A DNA stretch of 64,000 nucleotides from Serinus canaria (taxonomy: Eukaryota > Chordata > Aves > Passeriformes > Fringillidae): assembly GCF_022539315.1 (NCBI RefSeq), contig NC_066315.1, forward strand, positions 92,606,990 to 92,670,989, written 5' to 3'. Shown here piece after piece: positions 51,301 through 62,345 of this stretch (within the stretch, counting starts at the first letter, position 1; each line of letters starts with the position of its first letter). A program made the translations under genes and the position numbers. Below the pieces are notes generated by a model that searched no databases, was not told where the DNA came from, and saw nothing but the letters and a program-made list of their open reading frames with translations.

Positions 51301-51772
51301 TTGCAAATTCCTTGTGGTTCTAGGAGGATTCCTGATCATGGCAGTATCTTAGAGTACCTACAAAGTAAAAGGTCACTCAAATATCTTTTCTTCTCCCTCT
51401 GCCCCTATGCACAGGGCACCTGAGATAATTTTTTTTCAGTTCACAGTATTAATGCAAACCTCTTGAATCTTGCATGGGGTTGCCTGACTTGTTTTTTATT
51501 TAGTTTTTGTTTCCCAAATGAACACTGTCATTTTAACAGCTTGCTTCCAAATGCCTTTAGCCTCTGTGACTTGTATGGGCACAGTAATGAAATCCCTCAT
51601 TTTCTTCCTATTACATGCTTGAAATTCCATCCTCAGCACAGGGGAGTACTGTATGGACTAGTGAAAGCTGACTAGTAGCACACTGTAGGTCCATAAATTA
51701 TCTGTTGTATTCTGAGCTGAATATGAGAACCCCAGTGTGGTCAGGAACATTTAAAGGTGAGATATTCTCTGT
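48351..51772 (+). other. MBP: intronic stretch
   Basis: Mostly unique-looking AT-rich DNA, with a T-run at 50201-50216 and the inverted repeat at 48862. A GC-richer patch at 49080-49300 has a 113-codon frame (49054-49395) with no recognisable homology. Confidence 0.45.
48862..48892. repeat. inverted repeat, 12-bp arms, 7-nt loop
   Basis: ctttcccactgt (48862-48873) and acagtgggaaag (48881-48892) are exact reverse complements. Confidence 0.95.
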
Positions 51773-51911
51773 ATTAACCCAGTTTGTACCAACATAGAGC
51801 AGGGTGCTGGTAACACCAAAGTCATGAGTTCCAGTATAGGCCATTGACTTGAGTTGGACTCAGTGGTCCTTGTGGGTTCCTCTCCACTCAGAGTATTCTG
51901 TGAAATCTGTG
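51773..51911 (+). mobile_element. TguSINE1-like SINE (tRNA-Ile head, CR1-type tail)
   Basis: The left half resembles a tRNA: tagagcagggtgctggtaac then accaaagtcatgagttcc and ggcca, that is, D-arm, anticodon-arm and T-arm remnants in tRNA-Ile order. It runs directly into gagttggactcagtggtcct, tgtgggttcctctccactca and gagtattctgtg, the 3' tail shared with CR1. This head-tail structure is that of TguSINE1, described from zebra finch, which borrows the CR1 machinery. It is diverged but nearly full length, and is the best single clue that the host is a passerine. Not a functional tRNA gene. Confidence 0.8.
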
Positions 51912-54900
51912 AAGCTTCTTCATAAACAGAAATAGTTTTAAAAAGCCTTTCATAAAAGAAGGTAAGCACATAGCAAAATAGTGTAGAACCGTAATGCGGA
52001 ATGGAGCAAATTTTTTGAGTTGGAATTCAGTGTTTTTTACTTGGTATTTTAAAGTTTCAAAATAGACTGAATTAGTTTTTTCAAAGTCCTGGATAATGTG
52101 TTTGAGGCATCTCAAACCTTTTTAAAAGTGCCTTGGTCTGCCTTGGGGTTTAGTGATGAGAATCCTTTTGTTTGCATCTTCTTTTGAAGTTCTCTTTTGG
52201 TGACAGCAGCAGTAGCACTGTGCTGTTGAAGCTGAGAGGAAGAGAAAAATGTCCTTGGAAACTCTAGCCATCTCTTTTTCCATCACCATCTCATATATTT
52301 TTCTTTCTTATACCTTATATAAGATTTTGACACATGAATGGGAATTTTATTGAAACTGTGAAGTAGAGGATATGGTGAGTCTTACATTTTAGAAACTGCA
52401 TGTAAAAAATCTGTAGAAATGAAAATTAAACTGAGAAAACAAGATGTAATAGAAAATGGAGATAATGATTGTGATTTTCTTGATGTTTAAAGGAGTTAAT
52501 TTATTTACCTGAAAATTAATGATAAAATTTGCATCCTCTTCTTGGCTGGTAGGGACTGAGGAACAAACTGGTGTAGGAGTTCCTGGAATGTTTACAAGAG
52601 TTTGGAGCTGTATAGATAGGACAAGCCCAGCTTCAGTCTGGCATAACCTGGTTCTGAATGATGGCTGTAGTCTTGTACAGAGCAGTACAAATCTGCCAGT
52701 ATGACATGGTTAAAATTGACTATTCACCCTCAGTGCAAGAGGCCTGGTGCTTGCTAGCGTATGTGTGAGTTTCTGTATCCAAAGAAAGGTGTTTAGGAAA
52801 TCTGCACATTTAGGAAGACCTAATGATCAAGTTCAAGAATATGTTTGAACATGCTTGTTAGTGCAGGTCCAGGAGATATCAGCTCACCTGAAGAGGGCCA
52901 GCTGCCATTCCATGAATTCCTGCTGCTAATAAGTGTGGTCCACAGCATCTCATCTGTTTGACTGTGTTAAGCTGTCTGTGTAGAAATTCCTCTCCATGAA
53001 CAGGAGCTAAAATTTTTGATGCTGATTGAGGTGTCTGATAAAAAGTAACAAGGAATTTCTCCAGAATTTATGACAACAACATTGTTAATCTGGGATGCAG
53101 AATACAAAAATTACTGGGAAATTATGACTCTTAAGACTGACTTACATCCTGCCTTGCTGATTGCAGGAGTATTTGGTATTTAGAGAAAAATCCCTGCATT
53201 TGACAGACTTACTGATACTTGTCTCAGTCCTGTTAGTGTCACAATTTTGAAGGAGCCCATATTAATGTTTTAAAGAATGTTCTTACTTTTCCCCCATGGA
53301 ACTCTGTGGGAAATCAGTTATTTGTGAGAAGAGACAATGTGCAGATTGTCCTGAAGGTATACTATAGCCTGAACATCATACATACATTTTATGAATATTA
53401 AATGAAAGGTAGCCTTGTGTGTTCAGGGGAATATCATTGCAGAAGTGGAAAATCAGGAATGTTTTGCAGAGTTCTTCAGCTGAGTCTGGAGCAGTATGAT
53501 CCACTACTATGGATATTGTTTAGATTACCCATATTGTTACTCTCTTCAACAACTTACTCTTTTCCTGTTATTTCAAAATGAAGGTTTATTGCCAGTCAAA
53601 TCTGGTTTTATCCACTAGAAACTCTGGTCTCTCTTTTGAGGTGGTGCCTGTTGTTTATCTCAGTTTTGTAGATGTAGCATGGGGGAAGAATCAAGTGTGT
53701 AACCATGTCCCCAGTGCTGCTGGGTTTTGTGGAGGGAAGGTAATGTGCTGTGGACAGGAATGAATGACAGAAGGAACTGGAGAAATGCCTGTGCTGCCAA
53801 AGCAGCTGCTCATGCACTCAGTCTGTGTTGTCTTGCTGTGGCTTTTGATACCTGTGTGGCACTTTTCTGAAAAGAAAGGGAATTTTAGCTGTTTTCACTT
53901 GTGTTATTGGAAGGGAGCTAAACCTACTAGCTAAATATATACAATAAGAAAAATGAGTAGATTGTAAAAGGCAGGAATGAAAGCACAGGCAGTATAAATC
54001 AGTGCTTCACTCTGGATTTCTTTAATTCTCATTGAGACATAACACTTCTTGAATAATCTGTTTATCTCTGATGAGAAGTTTTAACTTTTCTTTGTGCTTT
54101 TATCACTTAGAAAATTAAGTCATCGAGTAACAGCTTTGTGGTTTAAGGAAAAGAAACAAGCCCTTCCTAACTAGTATGCAAAAATGGCAATGTAATTAAA
54201 AAGCTGGCTTGAATACTCTGGAATACAACTTTCCATTTCCAAGGCCTATGATTCCTTGAGGACTTAGCTGCCTCTCTAAATGTAATATGCCTCACTGCAC
54301 TTTCTAACCTGGCCTGACACTGTAGTACCTGCAGAGTACAGCCCACTCTACTTAAATATTAAGGATTTCTTAATATTTCCCAGGCAAGTAAAGATCATCT
54401 AAGTAGGCACTGATAGCAACAAAATACAAGTAGCCTCTTCTTGCACTAATGGGTGTATGTATAAAAAACATTTTTGATATTGGTGTTCGTTTGCTGCAAA
54501 TATTTTGATAGCTACTGGTTATTTGTATGGTTGCCTATCAGAGTTTTAGAATGCTGTGTAATATGGACACTGTGGTGTGCACATGGTGGATGATAGGAAA
54601 ACAGGTGAACTGAGTCATAAGGGACCAGGGGACAGCTACAGTGGAAAGCTGGGCCAAAAATATCTTCTAAAACTGAGGCAGATTATGATGCAATTCTAAT
54701 TTTTATCAGGTCTGAATCAAGAGCAGCTGTATATGTACATATGAATGTATACAGAGCTGCAGTGTATATGCACATCTCCTTTTGAAGCTGCTTTATAAAA
54801 TAATAGAAGGAGTTCCAGTCTGTCACCAGCTGTTATGATGCAGTAGCTGCTGGTTTGCTCCTTAGGTATTCTGTGGTATTTTGGAACATGAGTAGTCAAG

Positions 54901-57881
54901 GAGATGCTTTTTGGGGGAGACAGTTTTTTGTGATTTTAGGCCTGGACAATATTTATTTCATGCTAAAATCAGGTATTATCTACTCTCCTGGGAACTGATA
55001 CTGTAAAATAAATCTATATTCCCCTTCACTTCTGAAATTGCATTGAGCACTCAGCCTGAAAGAGCTAGGTAGAATTATGTTTACTCTGTTATGTACAAAG
55101 GGCCTTTATGTTATAACCAGCCTAAAGCACACTATAGCTGTTGGCAAAGAATCTCTTCTGGCACAGCTCAGGCAGTGCAAGGGAATGTGTTTTCACTTTT
55201 TCTCTTCACTGATTGCAAGGATGGAGACACTGAAAATTTTTTAGGACCCTAAAAAAAGGAATCAAGCAACTGACCAAGTCTTGAGTTTTTTTTCCATATA
55301 GCTTGGTTTGAAGCATCTGATCATTGATTGTTCTTTTGCAGTGATACGTCTTGTACTGATTTTGGTAGTACAAGTGTTATATGTGCCAGCAATAATGTAT
55401 TGAGTAGATTCTTCCAAACAATAAAGCAAAAGAAGTTTTTTGAAAGTTTGCATTTTGGTTAAGAAGGCATGCCAAGCAGAATTATATCCAACCATACACT
55501 GTCATGTTTTAGGCTGATACATAACAGAACTTTGCCCTCAACATCGTGGGGCTGGCATCTGTCAACACCAACATTGTGCCTTTTGCAGGGAGCAGACAGC
55601 ACAGCTGCTGTGTAGTTCTTTCCAGTCATTTAAGTCAAACCAAAATGTCTCAGGGTTCAGTCTTTCTAACTTCCCTGAGACTGCCAAAAGCCTGTTTTCA
55701 AAGTAAGGGATGCAAACATTTCCCCAGTAAGAGCTTGGAGTGACAACTCCTTTCACAGACACAGCTGAGTGTCTGCTGGATAGTGTTTTGCTGCTGCTGC
55801 TCTTGGTGCCTTGCAGCAGGTTACAGACTCTCAGCTGTTTCCCAAGAGGAACAAGAGCATAAAGAGCAGCAATCCCTCCCCTCCTGTACCACCAGCTTTG
55901 CCATACACTAAAAAAGATGATGAAATACAATTAAAGATGGAGCTAACAAGCACCATCTTTACCAAGCCTGGAGCAATAGCTCTTATCAGGAGTTCAGCTG
56001 TCCCCTTCATTTGGGAGAGCCCTGAACTTTTGATCATCTAAATGTACTGATTTTGTCTCATCCATGATGACACAGGGATTGACTTACCCTGCTGTAGTCC
56101 TCTTCTGCTTTTTTTCAGAGTTGACTGCTCTTCTCCATCTCTCTGTACAACAAAGATGTAGTTGATTTGCTGCTCACTATAGAGCAACTAAAATAGGATG
56201 GAGAACCTGACTCCAATATGCAGTTTACAGAATCAGTGGCCTCTCAATGCAGGTGATCCTGTCAACCAGCACAGACCTTAGCCTATGTCCCTTGTCCAAA
56301 GGGACAGCATTGCAAACTGTGTCACTGCACAACTGACAGATTATGTCTCTGGGGACAGGACTTGGTTAATTGTGGTGATCATGAAGTTGTTTACCCAAAG
56401 CAAGTTGTGTCCCAGTACAGCCACTACTGATTTCTGGCTGGGTCCCTCCATGGTCCCAAGGGACACTAGTTAAGCCAAACTGAGGTGAGCATCTGCTAAA
56501 ACTGACTTCCCTCCTCAGCTCTGAGAGGTACCAAGCTGATGGGTTTTCTGCATGGGACACACTCAGGTCCGTTGGTGCCTTGAGGGAGTGCACAATCCTT
56601 TCACTTTTGCACATCCCTCCTGCTTCAGGAAGACCCTGCACGGTTCCTCTGAGGCAGTTTCTCTGTCTCTGCTTTTCCCAATTCTTGTCAGCTGCTGTGT
56701 GACACCAGTAGGCTTGCTAGGTCCATCTTTCATTTCTTTCTGAAAATTCTTGCTGTCTTGCTTCAACATCTCTTGAGTTTATGTGCCTTAAGTTTGCACT
56801 TCTCTGTTCTGTAGGGAGATTAACAGACTTAATCTGCCTATTTTCTGACACCTTCCTTATTGCTATTAATAAGGGGAAATAAGAGAAATTTCAAAGTGTG
56901 CTATGTTTCTGAGAGCAGAGATGGTAATTTTTCATGAACAGATTGTATAGCAGCCTTTTCAAATATATGTCAGAGTTTAAAAATTGTATTTCTCAAAACA
57001 TCACACAAAGTCTTCCAAATGAGAATGTACTTGAATAGAGCAATATGTATCCTTCAAAAAGCATAGGCATAAAACATTTCTCTTTTATTCCTTCCTCAAC
57101 TCTTTAAAGTAATATTTAATATTGTATCAGTCACTTCATATCCATCATTCAACAGCTGACTGCTTGTGCAGTTTACTGTCTCCATTGCTGTAAGCTTGTG
57201 AATATGTTTCTCTTGAGTACTAAAGTAAAACATTTTTAAAACATGAGTTATTTTTTCTTAAGTAGAAATATAAATATTTAAAACTCAGTGTTTCACAGCT
57301 TATGTTTTCCTCAGACTTTTCTAGCTGGGAAATTAAATATTTTAACTTCTGGCAAGTTAAGTGCCGAAGCTGTTGATTTATCTCTAGTTACCCCAGGTAG
57401 CTAACTGGCAAATTTCTTTCAGAAATAGGTGAGTCCTTCTGCTTTAAACAGTCAAGCTCAGGACTGGTTAATGACTTGAAGCTCTAGCTCACTTGCCTTT
57501 CCTGTATAAGGAGAAATATTTGTGTACTATCTTCTGATCTCTTGGTTCACTAAGTCAACATGGAATATGTCAACAGAAATATAACTAAATGTGAGGAGGA
57601 AAGGTGGAAACTTACAAGTCTGTTATGGTTTAAGATCTCTCTCTTGTTTAAATGTCTTTTCTACCTCTCCAACTGATGTAGTCTAGTCAGATTAAAACAG
57701 ACTCAAAAGAAAATCATGATTTTCTGAGAGCATTTTTCTTTAATATTTTGCAAAACCACATGTGTAGCAAAGATAACAAAACCACATGTATTCATTAAGA
57801 ATGCAATTACGAAGTTTGAAGAGTGTTTCTATTTGAGAGCTGTAAAAGAAAGACTAGTCTCAGTAAATGTTTGTTTTACAG
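51912..57881 (+). other. MBP: golli intron, right part, ending at exon B acceptor
   Basis: AT-rich intron with no recognised transposon or exon. The acceptor is ttgttttacag ending at 57881, with a modest pyrimidine tract. Frames at 55562-55930 and 56366-56769 show no known homology. Confidence 0.55.
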
Positions 57882-57972
57882 AATGCTGAAACCAAGGTGG
57901 AAGAAGCAGCTAAGGAGAGTCCAAAAGCAGCCAGACTAACACAGCAGTCATCAGAGGACAATGAAGTATTTG
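57882..57972 (+). CDS. MBP: golli-MBP, second coding exon (residues 18-47 plus one base)
   Basis: Joins in phase 0 to 27470 and encodes NAETKVEEAAKES, then PKAARLTQQ, then SSEDNEVF. It ends with one base (phase 1) at donor TTTG|GTGAGT. The SEDNEVF ending is the same as at the corresponding golli exon end in mammals as I recall it; the middle is diverged, rich in K, E and A, and the encoded part is one residue longer than the human one by my count. Ser40 with Asp43 fits a casein kinase 2 site. This segment belongs to the golli-specific domain, not to the classic myelin basic protein sequence, and is predicted to be disordered. The next exon is beyond the window. Assignment rests on both exon ends and compatible phases. 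Confidence 0.88.
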
Positions 57973-58229
57973 GTGAGTTACTGCAAAAAGTTGAAAATGT
58001 TATTTGATGTGTTAGCACAAAGGAATTCCCACAAAGACGTAGTGATCTACTTAATGTTGATGTTCAGCATTTGAGTGCAGGCTGCACAGTCCCATAAAGA
58101 CCTGGAAAGATTGAGGAAAGATCCAAGTAGAAAACAAAGAGGGATCAGAAGTCTAAAACAAATCATCTCTGAGGAGAAGAAAGATTGAATCCAAGTTTTC
58201 AACAAAATTAAAGGTTTATGCAGTGAGGG
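57973..58229 (+). other. MBP: start of the next golli intron
   Basis: Begins with the GTGAGT donor. It may include the diverged upstream part of the old CR1 that is clear from about 58230. Confidence 0.5.
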
Positions 58230-58500
58230 AAAATAAACTTTTCTCCATCCATAATGGAGAGGATAAGCAATGAATTCTTAAAGCTGCAGAAAGAAAGATG
58301 CAATCAAATGTCAGGAAGGGAAATACAGAAACAAATACTAAAGCATTGTGATACATCATCTGGAAAGTGTGCGGATTCATCATTGCAGGCCTTGAAAAAC
58401 AGGTTAGACAAGTAACTGTCTAAACTGATGTAATCATCTTGTGCCAGAAGGATAGAATGGATGACCTTTGAGAATTCTTGGAGGCCTCAGTTTTAAATGA
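58230..58500 (+). mobile_element. ancient CR1-like LINE 3' end, plus orientation
   Basis: Order of blocks: ctccatccataatggagagg, gcagaaagaaagatgcaatc, ccttgaaaaacaggttagac, aagtaactgtctaaactgat, gaatggatgacctttgagaa. This follows old CR1 consensus 3' ends (gaggttagacaagcatctgtc..., ggatgacctttggaggtcc...). It is more diverged than the neighbouring copy at 58634, hence older. Confidence 0.6.
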
Positions 58501-58633
58501 GCTTCTCTTGGTGTTTTTCTCTGAATCCTTTCTCTGCTCTCCATAGAGGTCTTGCTGATTTTTTATTATTTGATCTGAAAGCCACATTTGACCTTTTCTT
58601 CTGCGCTGACTTTTTGAAAAGAGACAGGAAGTG

Positions 58634-58890
58634 ATAGAATATGCTGAGTTGGAAGGAACCCATCAGGATCATTGAGTCCAACTCCTGGGCCTGCACAGAG
58701 CACCCCAAAAATCACAGCATGTGCCTAAGATTATTGTCCAGACATTTCTTGAACTCTGGTCAAGTTCATTTCTTGAACTTGGTGCTGTGAGCACTTCCCT
58801 TCAGAGTATGTTCTAGTGCCCAAACATCTGCTGTGTGAAGAACCTTTTCCTGATGAGAGAAACCTTATTGTTACAACTTAAGGTTGATTT
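58634..58890 (-). mobile_element. CR1 LINE 3' end, minus orientation
   Basis: The + strand reads gctgagttggaaggaaccca, tcattgagtccaactcctgg, gtgcctaagattattgtcca, catttcttgaactctggtc and gtgaagaaccttttcctgat, a reversed CR1 3' end closely related to the copy at 39945. A 24-bp period duplication (catttcttgaact at 58743-58755 and 58767-58779) lies inside. Confidence 0.9.
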
Positions 58891-60419
58891 TATGCTAGTA
58901 GAACTCCAATGAAGAAGCAGTAGTCTAACATTAATGCAGGAGAGGTTAAGGCAAGGCTGATCATGTGGATGTTACTAAGGCTGAGTGGCTTGAAAACTTT
59001 TGGATGAGTGAAATATTTTTGAACACAGTAAGGATTTTTTTTCTTTCATGGTACAAAAGGAATGGAGCATGAAGAATTAATAATTAGTCTTTCTTACTAA
59101 TAATGGAAACCATTTTAAATCATCTTTTCTCAGTGAGATAATACAGTGTGATTGGCACATGAACCTGAATTCCTGGTACAAATATTTCCAACACTGATCA
59201 TATAGTGCCAGTGGCTGATGAATCCACAAGTGGACTTTAAAACTAGCTTTCAACTTTATTAAGTGTGTGCTGAGGCTATCACCTCATTTCTTGGCCATTT
59301 GCTCTGCCAGTTGTTTGCAGTAGATCCAGTAATACTGGTTGTAAAGCCCCATGGCACGCTGTAATGTGCATCTCAAGCTGTGTCCCTTCTCGGTGCAGAT
59401 CTCTCGTTTTCTTTCTGTGAGAAGGGTGGAGGCAGCAAAGGAGATCTCCCTGTGCCTCCTTCTACCAGCAAAATCTCAGGCATTTCAACCTTTTGTATAT
59501 TTGGATTACTACTTCTGTGTGCCAGTGGGCTAACCCAGTAGTTAGTCAAGCTGCGGTCCATGTGGGAACTGTGTGTTTAAAGATGGGAATTAAGCATGAA
59601 GTTCACGGTTAGGTTTAAACTCAGCATCCAGTGATCCATACCCCGGATCAACAAATTCTTTAACTAATTGAAGAAAGTCAATATGCAGTGTTCTATGTGG
59701 TGTTTAAAGCTAATGATTTGCTAACAAACTGCTAAATATTTCCGTGTTCCAAATCTGTGAACTGAGCTGGATATCTAATGTAAAACACTGATCAGCTTTT
59801 GATAACTCAACACAACAAGGAGGAAAATTTCTTTCCAAGTCCAAAACCAGTCAGATTACAGTATCTTATATCAAACTTCCTACCACTTTGCAAATGACAG
59901 TCTGGGGCTTTTTTGATTTTAAGATTAGGTCAAAATGGGGGTTAAAAAAGAGGAAATATGGTGCAAATGGACTCTGTAATCTTCTCTTACCCTGGTCAAT
60001 TGAGTAAATCAAAGTGGACTGGAGGTGCAAATGAGACCACTGTGGTAAGAATCAGGGAGAATATTTTGATAGATACAAGTTTCATGTTGTCTTGAGAATG
60101 ACTGCTGTATATGCCTTTCCCTGCAGTTCTGGACAATTTCTTAAAATACTCTTACATCTTATAGGGGATAAAGGATAGGCTTGAAGCAGTTTTCCCTAGG
60201 TGAATTTTTTGTTGTTCTGTGACTTAAATGATTACCGAGCCTGCTCAGTTATTCTCCCTCCAGCTTGATCTATTTCAAGGTATCCCTCATTTCTTTCTTT
60301 TTCCCCAGTGATGCTAATTATACGAAGCATCAAGTATGCACCAGTAGTTGGTTAATTTATAGCTCCAACTTTGACTAGAATCCCTCTTCTGAAGAATTTT
60401 TAACAGCCTCCAGTCTCTT
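58891..60419 (+). other. MBP: intronic stretch
   Basis: No exon or transposon recognised. Confidence 0.5.
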
Positions 60420-60660
60420 TGAGCGGGTGCAGCTCAGCCTTCCCTTTTCACGGACGTCACTATCTTCTTGTGACTTTTCCCCGGAGATCCCTTCCCTCGC
60501 TTTCTCTGGGCAATGCCACCCCCTGCAGAAAGGCTGGCAGGGACAGCAGAGGAGGCTGGCACAGCCCTCAGCCCCCTTTGAGGAGGGCAGCCCCCCTTGG
60601 GAGCCGCCTGCCTTCTCCGCCCCGGTGCGGGCAGCGCAGCCGGCGCTGGGAGGAGCCGCG

Positions 60661-60717
60661 TCCCTCGGCACCGCTGGCTGTCCCCCGGCACCGCTGGCTG
60701 TCCCTCGGCGCTGAGCC
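60661..60717. repeat. 20-bp GC-rich tandem repeat, 2.85 units
   Basis: tccctcggcaccgctggctg (60661-60680), tcccccggcaccgctggctg (60681-60700), then tccctcggcgctgagcc (60701-60717). Confidence 0.95.
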
Positions 60718-60718
60718 A

Positions 60719-60757
60719 CCCGGTGGCAGCAGCTGCCAGCCCCTGGCAGCCACCGGG
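60719..60757. repeat. GC-rich inverted repeat
   Basis: cccggtggc (60719-60727) pairs with gccaccggg (60749-60757), with an inner tgccag/ctggca stem (60734-60739 with 60743-60748). Confidence 0.85.
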
Positions 60758-60860
60758 GCGCCCGGACTGCCAGCTCCGAGGCTCTTCAGCAAAGGAGGCA
60801 GAAATCTCTTGATTTGTGCGCCTCCTCACTCTCCAGGGTTAGCGTTGGCGTGGACCAGGT

Positions 60861-62127
60861 GACAATAATGACCTTTCAGGATAATGACATTTCTCTGCTG
60901 TGGACAGCGTGGAATAGATGCAGTTGCTAAGGATTGTTATGCAGAATATACCTGATGAACTGGACCATTTGAATAGGGTTTGTTTTTTGTTTTTTTTTAA
61001 TACTTCCTCTCACAGCAAATGCGGTTTCTGCAGTTCCTGTCAGCTGGTCCAGTTTTGGAAGCAAACACATTAATTATTGATTGAAAATATCACCACAGTG
61101 AGGGACCAAGTGTGGGGTTCTCTTTCAAGTCTGCTCAACCTGGTAGCATTCTTTGTAGATTCAAGCAAGGTTTCATCCACTACTGTATAGGGAAACTTGA
61201 GAACACACATAAATGCCTTAATTTTCCTGTTGTTCTTCTTTAGATGGGTTAAATTCAGGAATTACCATTCCAGAAGGTTTTTTTGCATTTCTCTTCAATA
61301 TTTATTTTTAGACTGGGGTATAGATGAAATAACCTTGCCAATGATGAAGCCACATTGTACCAGCTGCTTTAAGAAACAAACAAGTCAGGTGTGTCTTATA
61401 TTTCACGGAACTAATTCTCAAAGGCAATGAACTTTTTATATGGGAGTGGAGAAATGGAGCAGAAGGGTAAGGGTATTGGGAGAGAAAAGACATCACAGTG
61501 ATGGCATTTGCAACTATGCAATTCTGAATTGACAAGAGTTAGTTTTGTTTGCCCTTTGAAAGGATTTTCTTGTGGCACCCAACAGAGTTCTGTTGTCTGA
61601 TATATACTGAATATGCATCTGTGATGTGGAGCTAGAACGTCTTGCTCACTGCAAACTTCTGTTGAACTTGCACGTAGTCAACATGGTCTCTGCTGCAATT
61701 AGTGTGTAGTCAGAAAAGGATTTTGAATTACATCTTAGTCCAAGGAAGAGAAGAAATTTGCTGGCTATGGTGCTATGTGTTTAAAGAAATGGGTCAGGAC
61801 GGGACTCTTAGCCTTACTTACAGAGAATATTTTCAGAAGTTTATTAGAGCCAGTACTACCCTACAATGGTCAGGCTGGAGCAGGGGGGAAAACTGCTTGT
61901 CATTCTGACCACTGGAAGGACTGGAGCTTCCTTTCTTTAGTGCAACCCCTATTACATTAACCTGGAAAATTACAGGTGCAGATTTTTAATTGTACTTTTT
62001 TTTTTTTCTGTAGGGTTGCATTAGCATAAAATTGCAAGCAAGATTTTTTTGTAGGGGGAACTGTTGTATATTGTGTATTCCCCAGTCTGATGACAAGGAA
62101 AGTCAAAGTGTGCTAACCTTTTGTGAT
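60861..62127 (+). other. MBP: intronic stretch
   Basis: No exon or transposon recognised; T-runs occur at about 60989-60998 and 61998-62008. Confidence 0.5.
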
Positions 62128-62345
62128 ATAGAATCAGTGAATATTTTGAGTTGGAAGGGACCTTTGAAGGCCATCGAGTCCTAACCCCCAGCCATGGGCA
62201 GGGACAGCTTGAACTAAATCGGGTTGCTCAGAGCCCTGTCCAATGTCATCTTGACTGTTCCTAGGGATGGGGCTGCCTCGGTGGGTAACCTGCTCCAGTA
62301 TTTTACCACCCTCAGGGTAAAAAAAATCTTACTTGGAAAGACAGA
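62128..62345 (-). mobile_element. CR1 LINE 3' end, minus orientation, second subfamily
   Basis: The + strand reads tagaatcagtgaatattttg, agttggaagggacctttgaa, ggccatcgagtcctaacccc, tcttgactgttcctagggat and ggtgggtaacctgctccag, a reversed CR1 3' end. The gacctttgaaggccatcgag block differs from the gacccac type at 39945 and 58634, so a separate subfamily. Confidence 0.85.

Larger units (their letters stand above)
60420..60860. promoter_or_regulatory. small intragenic CpG-rich island
   Basis: About 440 bp of GC-rich sequence with many CpG dinucleotides stands out in AT-rich intron, 2.4 kb after golli exon B. It includes a 20-bp tandem repeat (60661-60717) and a GC hairpin (60719-60757). A possible + donor is CCAG|GTGACA at 60858. 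It could be an alternative promoter with a first exon, a non-coding RNA start, or a GC-rich minisatellite patch. The long frames here are expected from base composition. No protein similarity was recognised. Confidence 0.5.

Noticed and set aside
51773..51850. tRNA-Ile-like sequence considered as a tRNA gene
   Set aside because: Arms are broken by substitutions and it runs straight into a CR1-type tail; it is a SINE head.
55562..55930. 122-codon minus-strand frame
   Set aside because: No recognisable motif; several competing frames overlap it.
60419..60862. 147-codon frame in the intragenic CpG patch
   Set aside because: No ATG at its start, composition-driven, and interrupted by a tandem repeat; overlapping frames exist on the minus strand.
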